From: 39-52-133 sp036523795
Lineage (GTDB): Bacteria > Pseudomonadota > Gammaproteobacteria > Burkholderiales > Gallionellaceae
Assembly: GCA_036523795.1 (NCBI GenBank)
Contig: DATDDN010000093.1
Span: forward strand, 21,691 to 85,690
Length of the DNA: 64,000 bases
Direction: 5' to 3'
In this document: positions 34,786 through 43,941 of the stretch, piece after piece
Numbering within the stretch: the first letter of the stretch is position 1
Layout: every line of letters starts with the position of its first letter
The notes under the pieces: generated by a model
What the model was told of the DNA's origin: nothing
The model's input: the letters and a program-made list of their open reading frames with translations, nothing else
Database searches by the model: none
Position numbers and translations under genes: made by a program

Positions 34786-36466
34786 GGTTGATCTCCTGTA
34801 ATGTGGTTTCGCCGCGGGCCACCATTTCCATGGCAATCTCACGCAGGAAGCGCGTGCCGTTGGCGCGCGCGGCCTCACGGATCAGGCGCACCGGCTCGCG
34901 CGCGATGATGAGCTCGCGTATCTGGTCATTGAGCACCAGGATCTCGCCAATGGCGCGGCGCCCCTTGAAGCCGGTGCCACGGCACTGGCCGCAGCCCAGG
35001 CCGGCGCGGAAATGCATGCCGGCGGCCTGGTGCGGCTGCAGGCCGGAATCGGCGAGCAGCTGTGCATCAGGCATCTGCTCCGTTGCGCAGTGCGGACAAT
35101 TCACCCGCACCAGCCGCTGCGCCATGATGCCGTTGAGGGCAGAGACGAAGCTGTATGGATCGACACCCATGTGGGTGAAGCGGCCCAGCACGTCGAACAC
35201 GCTGTTGGCATGCACCGTGGTGAATACCAGGTGCCCGGTCAATGCCGACTGCACGGCAATCTGCGCAGTCTCGGGATCGCGGATCTCGCCCACCATGATC
35301 TTGTCCGGGTCGTGGCGCAGGATGGAACGCAGGCCGCGCGCAAAGGTGAGGCCCTTCTTCTCGTTCACCGGAATCTGCAGCACCCCGGGCAGCTGGTACT
35401 CGACGGGGTCCTCGATGGTGACGATCTTGTCCTGGCCGTGATTGATCTCCGAGATCGCGGCATACAGCGTGGTGGTCTTGCCGCTGCCGGTGGGGCCAGT
35501 CACCAGCAACATGCCGTAGGGCGCGCCGGAAAGACGGCGCAGCACGTCGATGGAAGCCTCGTCAAAACCCAGGTAGCCCAGGCGCAGCCCCTTGATCTGG
35601 TCGGTCAGCGTCTGCTTGTCGAGGATGCGCAGCACTGCATCCTCGCCGAAGATGCTGGGCATGATGGAAACGCGGAAGTCCACTTCATGGCCGCGCACGG
35701 TGACCTTGAAGCGCCCGTCCTGCGGCACGCGGCGCTCGGCGATGTCGAGCTCGGACATCACCTTGATGCGGGAAATCACCTGCTCCGCCAGCTCCAGGCC
35801 CGCGACAGAACCGATCTGGGTGAGCACGCCGTCGATGCGGTATTTGATGCCCAAGCCCGCCGGACCGGTTTCCAGGTGGATGTCGCTGGCCGCAATCTTG
35901 AGCGCGTCATACACCGTCGAGTGCACCAGCTTGACTACCGGGCTGGTGTTTTCGCTGATGGTCCTGAACGACAGCTCGTCGCTCGCAGCGCCCGCGGCCT
36001 CTGCCTTGTCCACTTCCGGCAGCAGGCCATCCATGGCGCGCAGGGTTTCTTCGTGGCGCGCCAGATAGGCCGCCACATCGCCGTGCCTGGCCAGCACCCA
36101 GCTGAAATTGGCCGCGATGCGCTGCTCTGCCCAGCCCTGCAGGGCAAGATCGAAGGGATCGCTCATCACCAGGAGCAGGCTGCCGTCATCTGCCCGCAGC
36201 GCGATGCACTCGTGTTCGAGCGCCTCGGCGAATGGCAGCACATCGAAGGCGGGCGACAACCGGTGCAAATCATCCATGCCCAGCAGCGCATAGTGCAGCG
36301 TATTGGCCAGCGCCTGCATGAACAATTCGCCGTCCAGCCCGGACTGCTCTTCCAGCACCTCGACCATGCTGCGCTGCAATGGCTGCGCTGTCGCACGCGC
36401 GGCACGCACCTGCTCCGGGGTGAAGGTCATGGCAGCTGGAGAGGTAAAGCCTTCGGCGAGATTCAT
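34766..36466 (-). CDS. Type II secretion / pilus assembly ATPase (GspE/MshE family)
   Basis: A 566-residue hexameric assembly ATPase. An N-terminal MshEN-like region (residues 1-150) could bind cyclic di-GMP in related proteins, but I did not confirm the motif. Walker A GPTGSGKTT (Lys330). Asp and His boxes follow, with Walker B ILRHDPDKIMVGEIRDPETA. A tetracysteine zinc site is formed by NCPHC and GCGQC near 450-490. It overlaps the GspF stop by ATGA. Confidence 0.95.
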   Translation of the reverse strand: MNLAEGFTSPAAMTFTPEQVRAARATAQPLQRSMVEVLEEQSGLDGELFMQALANTLHYALLGMDDLHRLSPAFDVLPFAEALEHECIALRADDGSLLLVMSDPFDLALQGWAEQRIAANFSWVLARHGDVAAYLARHEETLRAMDGLLPEVDKAEAAGAASDELSFRTISENTSPVVKLVHSTVYDALKIAASDIHLETGPAGLGIKYRIDGVLTQIGSVAGLELAEQVISRIKVMSELDIAERRVPQDGRFKVTVRGHEVDFRVSIMPSIFGEDAVLRILDKQTLTDQIKGLRLGYLGFDEASIDVLRRLSGAPYGMLLVTGPTGSGKTTTLYAAISEINHGQDKIVTIEDPVEYQLPGVLQIPVNEKKGLTFARGLRSILRHDPDKIMVGEIRDPETAQIAVQSALTGHLVFTTVHANSVFDVLGRFTHMGVDPYSFVSALNGIMAQRLVRVNCPHCATEQMPDAQLLADSGLQPHQAAGMHFRAGLGCGQCRGTGFKGRRAIGEILVLNDQIRELIIAREPVRLIREAARANGTRFLREIAMEMVARGETTLQEINRVTFVA

Positions 36467-37653
36467 TGGATGCTCCCGGCGAGTTCGAAGATCGGGAAAT
36501 ACATGAGCACCACGACGCCGCCGATGAACAGCCCGATAAACACCATCAGCAGCGGCTCGAACAGCTTGGTGAAGCGCTCCACCCAGCGCGCCATCTCTTC
36601 CTCATAGAAGCTGGCGATGCGCTCCATCATTTCGCCCATCTTGCCGGTGCGCTCGCCCACGCGCAGCATGCGCAGCGCCACCGGCGTGGTGAGGCCATGG
36701 CGCTCCATGGACTGGGAGATGGACTGCCCTTCGCGTATGCTCAGCGTGGCCTGCTCCAGCCTGTCGCGCAACGACAGCTGCAACAGGTCGGCCACCATCT
36801 GCAGCGCGGTGACCACCGGCATGCCGCCACGCAACAACATCCCCAGCGAGCGGTAAAAGCGGCCCAGCTGGTAGAGGTGCAGGCGCGCACCGATGGCGGG
36901 GACGCGCCACAGGGAAACCGTCAGCCACTGTTTGAAGGATGGACGCGTAATCACGTAGGCCAGCAGGACAAGCAGCGACAGCAGTCCGCCAAACAGGACT
37001 TCGCCGTGGTCGCTGATGAAGTGCCCCCACCCCATCAGCATGCGCGACATGAATGGCAGGTCTCCGCCGATGTCGGCATAGACATGGCTGAAGCGCGGCA
37101 CCACATAGAGCAGCAAAAACACCACCACCAGGCCGCCGACGCCAACCAGCAACATCGGGTAGATCGAGGCACTGACCACCTGGCGCCGTACGCTGTCCAT
37201 TTGCGTCTGATAGGCAATGTAGCGCGCCAGCGCTTCCGGCAGCGCGCCGGTCTTTTCGCTGGCATGCACGGCCGCAACATACAGCGCCGGGAAGCTGGCC
37301 TCGGAATGCCGCAGCGCATAGGACAAGGGGTGCCCTTCATACAGGCTGCTGACAATCTGCTGCAGTGTTTTCTTCAGCTCCGGGCGCAGCTCCTTCTCCG
37401 CCAGAGTCTCCAGTGCCTCGACCAGCGCCAGCCCGGCGTCCAGCAGCGCCAGCAGTTCCTGGCTGAACAGCACCAGCGGGAAACTGGTCTTGCGCGGCTT
37501 GTACCAGGCCAGCCACGGCTGCCTGGCCTTGATCGCGATGACCGTATAGCCACGTGCCAGGGCTTGCGCCCTGGCATCGGCGCTGTCGGCGGCCTCCAGC
37601 GCAAAAGCGCTCAGCCCTTCACTGCCACGCATAGCCTTGATCTCGTATTGCAT
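36463..37653 (-). CDS. GspF-like platform protein
   Basis: A 396-residue inner-membrane platform protein of secretion and pilus systems. Two homologous GspF domains, each with the typical ELLALLDAGLALVEALETL or YRSLGMLLRGGMPVVTALQM pattern, and three transmembrane helices. AGGAG lies five nt before ATG. It sits between gspG and the ATPase gene. Confidence 0.94.
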   Translation of the reverse strand: MQYEIKAMRGSEGLSAFALEAADSADARAQALARGYTVIAIKARQPWLAWYKPRKTSFPLVLFSQELLALLDAGLALVEALETLAEKELRPELKKTLQQIVSSLYEGHPLSYALRHSEASFPALYVAAVHASEKTGALPEALARYIAYQTQMDSVRRQVVSASIYPMLLVGVGGLVVVFLLLYVVPRFSHVYADIGGDLPFMSRMLMGWGHFISDHGEVLFGGLLSLLVLLAYVITRPSFKQWLTVSLWRVPAIGARLHLYQLGRFYRSLGMLLRGGMPVVTALQMVADLLQLSLRDRLEQATLSIREGQSISQSMERHGLTTPVALRMLRVGERTGKMGEMMERIASFYEEEMARWVERFTKLFEPLLMVFIGLFIGGVVVLMYFPIFELAGSIQ

Positions 37654-37692
37654 CTCGTCTCCTGCATTGCCAGTCCGTTCCAGGGCAACACG

Positions 37693-38151
37693 TCACCAGT
37701 TAGTCACGTCCGCCGCCTCTGCCTCCCCGCCCAGCTGCCCGTCCTTGCCATAGGAAAGGAGGTCAAACTCCCCGTGCTCGCCGGGTATCCTGTACACATA
37801 GGGATTGCCCCACGGATCCAACGGAACATTCTTCTTGAGGTATGGGCCATCCCACTTGGCCTCGCTCGCCGGCCGCGTAACCAGCGCCGCCAGCCCTTCT
37901 TCCATGGTCGGGTAATGCCCGGTATCCAGGCGGAACTGATCCAGCGATTTTTCCAGCGCATCAATCTGTGCGCGCGCCACCTTGACTTCCGACTTGCCGA
38001 TCTGCGCGAAATAGCGCGGCCCGACATAGCCGGCAAGCAGACCAATGATCACCATGACGACCAGCAGCTCCAGCAGGGTGAAGCCCTGTGCATCCTGCCG
38101 CAACGCAAGTGCGGAACAACGAGAGGTGAGATTGAAGTCAGGAGTGCCCAT
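37693..38151 (-). CDS. gspG: Major pseudopilin GspG
   Basis: A 152-residue major pseudopilin. Leader of 22 residues, then QG|FTLLELLVVMVIIGLLAG with Glu5. The globular domain carries the GspG landmarks YPTMEEGLAALV, KNVPLDPWGNPYVYR and a C-terminal calcium-loop-like DLLSYGKDGQLGGEAEAADV. It is the first gene of the secretion cluster, downstream of the histidine kinase gene. Confidence 0.93.
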   Translation of the reverse strand: MGTPDFNLTSRCSALALRQDAQGFTLLELLVVMVIIGLLAGYVGPRYFAQIGKSEVKVARAQIDALEKSLDQFRLDTGHYPTMEEGLAALVTRPASEAKWDGPYLKKNVPLDPWGNPYVYRIPGEHGEFDLLSYGKDGQLGGEAEAADVTNW

Positions 38152-38411
38152 ATGTTCCGTTCCCCGTGCGAGCGGATATAAGTAGTCAGCCGGGCCTTAC
38201 CTTAGCTGGAAGCTCGTCTATTTACTCTGGGGAGGGGGCTGTAATCTTTTATACAGGCAAGACTGTATTTTTCTGCGCGAGAATGATGCAGACAATTTTT
38301 TTGCTGCAACTCAATCCGCATTCGCCCACGCCATGTGGCCGCGTGTGTCCGTGGCAGTGGCGGAATGCATCTATCTGGCAAGGCGGAAGGGCGACCGCCT
38401 AACCGCGTCGG
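38152..38411. other. Intergenic region upstream of gspG
   Basis: 260 bp between the kinase stop and gspG. It is AT-richer than its surroundings and must hold the promoter of the secretion cluster. I see no clear FNR box or sigma-54 site. Confidence 0.5.
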
Positions 38412-39245
38412 TCAATGTTGGCTCTGCTCGTACGGCCAGCAAACACTGATGCGCGTGCCTTTCCCGATTGCGGAATCGATCTTGAACGCGCCCTCTGAAA
38501 ACTTTGCGCGCTCGCGCATGCTCACCAGCCCCAGCCCCCCGCCCTGCGGGCGACTGCGGCTCAGTCCGGCCGGGTTGAAACCCTTGCCGTTATCTTCGAT
38601 CGCCAGCAACAATCCCTCGGCGTCCTTGCTCAGGCTCACGCGGATGATGTCCGCCTTGGCGTGTTTGACAATGTTGCTGACGGCTTCCTGCAGGATGCGG
38701 AAGATCGCGATCTTGAGTGGAACCGGAATATCGCTTTCCTGGATCAGCAGGTGCCTCTCGATTTTTATGCAATGACAGGTGCTTTCAAACTCACGAAAAA
38801 ACCAGGACAGCGTCGCGAGGATGCCCAGGTCGTCGAGCGTCGACGGACGCAAATCCATGGCGATACGGCGCAGTTCGGAAAATGCATCCTTTACGTTTGC
38901 CCGCAGATGCTCCAGCACTGCCTCAGCTTCCTGGAACGAATTCGCTGCCAGCAGATTGCCGCATTCCTCCAGGCCCAGCCTGATCATCGTCAGCGACTGC
39001 CCCAGCCCGTCATGCAGATCCGTGGCAATGCGATGTCGTTCATTCTCCTGGATCGTGAGAATCTGTGCAGACAGGCTGCGCAATTCCTTTTGCGGATCGC
39101 ATGCTTTTCCCTCCTGCGATGCGCCTTCACCCGCCTGCTCGTAGGTATACGCGCATGTCGCGCATAGCGCGGGACCAGCGTCTTCCAGGGAACGTATATT
39201 TGACTCAAGCGGGCAAGATGGCTTACTGAAGATGTCTGCATGCAT
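38412..39245 (-). CDS. Soluble NarX-type histidine kinase with four N-terminal cysteines
   Basis: A 277-residue HisKA_3 kinase without transmembrane segments. ATG 39245 has GGGGA upstream; the open frame runs further back without a good start. Cysteines 11, 28, 31 and 49 (CATC in the middle) lie ahead of the kinase core, suggesting an iron-sulfur or thiol redox sensor, as in NreB-type kinases. The phospho-acceptor is His78 in ATDLHDGLGQSL. The ATPase part has DNGKGFNP and GGGLGLVSMRERA. Probable partner: the NarL-type regulator at 27688-28344. Confidence 0.9.
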   Translation of the reverse strand: MHADIFSKPSCPLESNIRSLEDAGPALCATCAYTYEQAGEGASQEGKACDPQKELRSLSAQILTIQENERHRIATDLHDGLGQSLTMIRLGLEECGNLLAANSFQEAEAVLEHLRANVKDAFSELRRIAMDLRPSTLDDLGILATLSWFFREFESTCHCIKIERHLLIQESDIPVPLKIAIFRILQEAVSNIVKHAKADIIRVSLSKDAEGLLLAIEDNGKGFNPAGLSRSRPQGGGLGLVSMRERAKFSEGAFKIDSAIGKGTRISVCWPYEQSQH

Positions 39246-39563
39246 TTTCGATCCCCTTTTAATCAGAAGTACAATTTTCCTGCAGGCAGATTGCCTTGCA
39301 GGCAAGCTTTCAAAAAGAGTACGCAGCAACTAGACGGTAATGGAGCATCGACCCAAGATTGATTTATGCGAGCGTGTATTTGCCCATGGGTAAACACTCC
39401 AACAGGCTGACCATCCTACTCGGGAATTTCGCCAAATAAAATAAGCACTTTGCATCTGCAACTAGATAGAACTACCTAGATCATCCGGCCTAATTTCAGG
39501 ATAAGTAATTGAATAAAATAGCTTAACAAGAAAACATAAACCATTTGCGCAACATGGCAACTC
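39246..39563. other. AT-rich intergenic region between divergent genes
   Basis: About 320 bp with A/T runs. It likely carries the promoter of the histidine kinase (minus strand) and perhaps that of the Sel1 gene (plus strand). No regulatory box is clear enough to name. Confidence 0.5.
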
Positions 39564-39809
39564 ATGCGTATCAGACAAAAATGCGGTGGCCCTTTCACGC
39601 TCCTGCGTGAAGGGAACGTCAAGAACATCCCAGCCGCGAGGCGCTTTCCTGCTGCCACCGATCAGGGGTCACTGCTTGAATACGGCACGGCGGGACGATA
39701 TTGCTTCCTGCTCGGCGCCTATGCAATGGACCGCGTCGTGTATCATCGTCGCGGTGATATGTCGGCCAAGGACATATCGGTGGGGAAAAAACTGATCAGG
39801 GATGCCTAA
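39564..39809 (+). CDS. Possible small gene or structured leader upstream of the Sel1 protein
   Basis: An 81-codon frame whose stop (TAA) is one base before the Sel1 ATG at 39811. Codon use is moderately GC3-rich, but no ribosome binding site precedes the ATG and no family is recognised. The same DNA can also fold: CGGTGGC (39584-39590) pairs with GCCACCG (39654-39660), enclosing a CCCTTTCACGC/GCGTGAAGGG hairpin and a GCC-GCGA-GGC tetraloop. A perfect GATATGTC/GACATATC stem-loop lies at 39756-39778. Either a small coupled gene or an RNA leader. Confidence 0.25.
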   Translation: MRIRQKCGGPFTLLREGNVKNIPAARRFPAATDQGSLLEYGTAGRYCFLLGAYAMDRVVYHRRGDMSAKDISVGKKLIRDA

Positions 39810-39810
39810 A

Positions 39811-40884
39811 ATGACGAAAAGAACACATGGATTGCTTGTTGTGCTTTGCTGCCTGTTGTCTTACCCATACACTGCCATGGCGGGATTCACGGAGGCTTTG
39901 ACCGCCTTTCAGGCCAAGGACTATTCGAATGCAGCGAAAGAAGCCCGCCAGGCCGCCGAAGCCGGCGATGCCCGCGGCAGCTACCTGCTGGGCGTGATGT
40001 ATCAGAACGGCCTGGGAGTCCCCGCCAATATAGGCGAGGCCGCAGCTCTGTACGAGAAGGCAGCGCAAGGACATGTGGCCGGAGCCTATGCCAAACTGGC
40101 ACAGCTGTATGCGCGGGGCGGTGGCGTGGAGAAGAACCCTGAGAAAGCACTTGCGTATGCCCGTCGAGGCGATCAGGTAGGCGACCCGGAAGGCAGCCTG
40201 TTTCTTTCCGTCCTCCTGAATGCGGGCCCGCTCAGCCAGCTGGATGCCAGCGGCAAGCCAGACCCGGCGAAATACCGGAAGCTGGCGTCCAGGCCAGTAT
40301 CAGACCGAACCCTGGATGTCGAAGCCAAGGATGCGCTGTATCGATCTGCGTCGAAAAATTACCCGCTTGGCCAACTGATGCTCGCACTCACCCTGGGCGG
40401 GACGGTGGGCGACGGCAACCGGGAGCGCATGCTGGCCATCGTGGGCATGCTGCCCAACCACAACAGCCAGGCGCTGAAAAATTACGAGAAGATCGCACGC
40501 CACATGGAGCAACTCGGGAAGACGTATACCAGCCCGCAACTCTTCTACGATGCGCAGCCCTCGCAAATGCTGGCCGGCATGATCAAGACCTGCGGCATCC
40601 GCGACCCCAAGGATGTTTCGAAACAGCCGCCGCCCGAGCTCACAGCCGTGACCATTTCCAAACCGCTGAGCGGCGCCGTCTATCTGCCGAGCAAGGTTGC
40701 GGGCAACGAGCGCAGCTTCCTGGTTTCTGGTGAATGGGAAGAAAGCTGGACTTACCGCGCATGCGACAAGACCGCCAGTGTCCTCGTGAAATTCACGGCA
40801 GATGGCATGGGCGGCGCGGTGTTCGTGTCATCCCAGCAACCATTGAAGCAGATCTCAGACGCCACCCCCGCTGACAAGCTGTAG
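39811..40884 (+). CDS. Exported Sel1-repeat (TPR-like) protein
   Basis: A 357-residue protein with a signal peptide ending near AMAGFTEA. At least three Sel1-type repeats occupy residues ~20-130 (ARGSYLLGVMYQNGLGVPAN, HVAGAYAKLAQLYARGGGVEKN and others). The C-terminal half is a beta-rich region without a recognised domain. ATG 39811 is chosen over 39802 because CAGGGA lies at a sensible distance. Sel1 proteins mediate protein contacts; no target is evident. Confidence 0.85.
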   Translation: MTKRTHGLLVVLCCLLSYPYTAMAGFTEALTAFQAKDYSNAAKEARQAAEAGDARGSYLLGVMYQNGLGVPANIGEAAALYEKAAQGHVAGAYAKLAQLYARGGGVEKNPEKALAYARRGDQVGDPEGSLFLSVLLNAGPLSQLDASGKPDPAKYRKLASRPVSDRTLDVEAKDALYRSASKNYPLGQLMLALTLGGTVGDGNRERMLAIVGMLPNHNSQALKNYEKIARHMEQLGKTYTSPQLFYDAQPSQMLAGMIKTCGIRDPKDVSKQPPPELTAVTISKPLSGAVYLPSKVAGNERSFLVSGEWEESWTYRACDKTASVLVKFTADGMGGAVFVSSQQPLKQISDATPADKL

Positions 40885-40892
40885 CGCTGCAG

Positions 40893-41933
<1,041 letters not shown>

Positions 41934-41944
41934 ATTGTATGTAC

Positions 41945-42541
41945 TCAGCGGTTCTGTGTTGGTTGCGGCAATATTCCTCGCCATTGTTGATATTCACGCC
42001 CTTTTTCCGTGACCTGAATTACATCTCCACTCACCTGGATCAAATGATGTGTTTGAAGTGCATTAATAATCGCGGCGCGTTCATTTGCACTTGGAATGTG
42101 AGGCGTCCATGTTCCATCAAAATGTCGATATGTTGTTGATTGATTAAGACCGATCAACCAATCCAGAACCGATTGTGTGCTATAGACCAAGAAATAATTT
42201 AGGTACCGATATTCCCAAAGATAAGAAGTGGCTTTTTCCGCCTTCAGAATTTCTTCAATATTTGTGCGTTGTGTTGGCGTCAAGTCGGACGGTAATCCAA
42301 CCTGATAGCTCTGCGGAAGCTGCAATTGTTTCTGATCTATCTTTTCTTCACTCTTCTGACGTTCACTTTGGGATGTCTCTACTTCAGCTCCGCCCGGGAA
42401 TTTGATTTTAGCAATACGGTTGAGGAGTGCTCTTATAGCCTCACGAAACAAGACCAGAAATACCACAATCACAATTCCCGCAATAATCTGCGGACTCGTC
42501 ATAACCTTAATATATTCAAGTACAAGATTTGCGGTTTCCAT
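41945..42541 (-). CDS. AT-rich single-helix membrane protein with winged-helix-like C-terminus
   Basis: A 198-residue protein. ATG 42541 has AGAGGGATAT upstream. One transmembrane helix (IIAGIVIVVFLVLF) is followed by a charged linker and a C-terminal region (ERAAIINALQTHHLIQVSG) that looks like a winged helix. Base composition is clearly lower in GC than the flanking mtn genes. It sits between mtnA and apt next to a palindromic repeat, consistent with insertion. No family recognised. Confidence 0.75.
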   Translation of the reverse strand: METANLVLEYIKVMTSPQIIAGIVIVVFLVLFREAIRALLNRIAKIKFPGGAEVETSQSERQKSEEKIDQKQLQLPQSYQVGLPSDLTPTQRTNIEEILKAEKATSYLWEYRYLNYFLVYSTQSVLDWLIGLNQSTTYRHFDGTWTPHIPSANERAAIINALQTHHLIQVSGDVIQVTEKGREYQQWRGILPQPTQNR

Positions 42542-42572
42542 ATATCCCTCTAACATGTAGTTGTCAGCTTCG

Positions 42573-42645
42573 CAGGTCGGGTTAGCGCAGCGTAACCCGA
42601 TATTCTGCTGCGTCGGGTTACGGCCCAAGGCCTAACCCGACCTAC
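42573..42645. repeat. Palindromic GTCGGGTTA-type repeat, copy 1
   Basis: Outer arms AGGTCGGGTTAG and CTAACCCGACCT flank two inner CGTAACCCGA / TCGGGTTACG arms, giving a nested cruciform of about 70 bp. A second copy with the same arms lies at 58151-58237. The type resembles REP/BIME-like intergenic repeats. Confidence 0.85.
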
Positions 42646-42647
42646 GT

Positions 42648-43175
42648 TCAATCTCCCTCGAACTCACACAGCGCAAACACCTTGTGCCCATGCTTCTCCA
42701 GCCGCGCCCGCCCGCCAATGTCGGGCAGGTCGATCATGAAGCAGCACTCGACAATCTTGCCGCCCATCTTCTCGATCAGGATCACGGCCGCCTCAGCGGT
42801 GCCGCCGGTGGCGATGAGGTCGTCCACCAGCAGCACTTTCTCGCCCTTGCTGATGGCGTCGGTGTGAATCTCGATGCGGTCGGTGCCGTATTCCAGCGAG
42901 TAGTCATGGCCGATGGTCTCCGCTGGCAGCTTGCCTTTCTTGCGGATGGGCACGAAGCCGACGCCAAGAGCGTAGGCCAACGGCGCGCCGATGATGAAGC
43001 CGCGCGATTCAATGCCGGCAATCTTGTCGATCTTCACGTCCTTGTAGCGGCGCACCAGCTCGTCGATGGTGGCGCGCAAGCCGACGGGATCTTTCAGCAC
43101 CGTGGTGATGTCACGGAACATGATGCCCTGCTTGGGGTAATGGGGAACGGTTCTGACGCGTGATTTGATCGGCAT
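42648..43175 (-). CDS. apt: Adenine phosphoribosyltransferase
   Basis: Salvages adenine with PRPP to give AMP. ATG 43175 has AAGGA seven nt upstream, preferred over an earlier in-frame start at 43199. Motifs: YPKQGIMFRDITTVL, GIESRGFIIGAPLA and the PRPP loop VLLVDDLIATGGTA. It recycles the adenine released by MtnP, which explains its place in this cluster. Confidence 0.96.
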   Translation of the reverse strand: MPIKSRVRTVPHYPKQGIMFRDITTVLKDPVGLRATIDELVRRYKDVKIDKIAGIESRGFIIGAPLAYALGVGFVPIRKKGKLPAETIGHDYSLEYGTDRIEIHTDAISKGEKVLLVDDLIATGGTAEAAVILIEKMGGKIVECCFMIDLPDIGGRARLEKHGHKVFALCEFEGD

Positions 43176-43266
43176 TTCAGCTTCCTTGAGGAAATTCAAA
43201 AAACTATTTTTGTCCGCAGATTCACGCAGATTTTTTTCTAATCTGTGTAATCTGCGGACAGGTTTT

Positions 43267-43905
43267 TTAGTCTTGTTTCTTGTAGCTCACAAACTTCTGT
43301 TTCACATCGTGCATCTGCTGCGCCGTGAGCATGTGCGGCTCGCCGGCCTGCAGGGTGCGCCAGTAAATTTCGCACACGAACTCCACCTCGACGGACACCG
43401 CCAGCGCGTCGTCCAGATCGGTGCCCAGTGCGATCATGCCGTGGTTGCCCAGCAGGCAGGCCTTGCGGCCCTGCAGTGCCTCCAGCGCATGGTCGGACAG
43501 TTCCTGTTCGCCGAACACGCTGTAGGGCGTGCAGCGGATGTTGTCGCCGCCGGCCATGGCGATCATGTAGTGCACGGCAGGTACTTCGCGGCGCATGCAG
43601 GCGATGGTGGTGGCGAAGGTGGAATGGGCGTGGACGACGGCGCCGATCTCTGGCCGTGCGGCGAGGATGTCGCGGTGGAAGCGCCACTCGCTGGATGGTT
43701 TGCCGCCCTGCAGCACGCGACCGGCAAGGTCCATGCGCACCATGCTGGCCGCCGTCATCGCGGACACCGGCAAGGCGGAAGGCGTGATCAGCATGCCTTC
43801 GCCATCGCGCACCGAGGCGTTGCCGGAAGAGCCGCGGTTGAGGCCGAGCTCGACCATTCGTTGCGAGATGGTCAGCAGTTGTTGTCTCAAGGCCTGTTCA
43901 GTCAT
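43267..43905 (-). CDS. Class II aldolase, likely 5-methylthioribulose-1-phosphate aldolase (Ald2)
   Basis: A 212-residue zinc aldolase. It matches fuculose-1-phosphate aldolase-type enzymes: GNASVR, KPSSEWRFH with the catalytic Glu, HAHSTFATT with two zinc His, and NHGMIALG with the third. This differs from MtnB dehydratases. Between mtnP, apt and mtnA, the likely substrate is 5-methylthioribulose-1-phosphate, giving DHAP and methylthioacetaldehyde. ATG 43905 is used; an ATG at 43920 is nearly as good. Confidence 0.85.
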   Translation of the reverse strand: MTEQALRQQLLTISQRMVELGLNRGSSGNASVRDGEGMLITPSALPVSAMTAASMVRMDLAGRVLQGGKPSSEWRFHRDILAARPEIGAVVHAHSTFATTIACMRREVPAVHYMIAMAGGDNIRCTPYSVFGEQELSDHALEALQGRKACLLGNHGMIALGTDLDDALAVSVEVEFVCEIYWRTLQAGEPHMLTAQQMHDVKQKFVSYKKQD

Positions 43906-43941
43906 TAACGTGGCTTCCATTCAAATCCATCTGCGTACACG

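Noticed and set aside
39584..39780. Known riboswitch class before the Sel1 gene
   Set aside because: The fold lacks the core words of cyclic-di-GMP, SAM, cobalamin or TPP riboswitches that I know; left as an unexplained structure.
43267..43905. Methylthioribulose-1-phosphate dehydratase (MtnB)
   Set aside because: The KPSSEWRFH and zinc motifs fit fuculose-type aldolases better than MtnB, and no mtnC/mtnD is present in the window.
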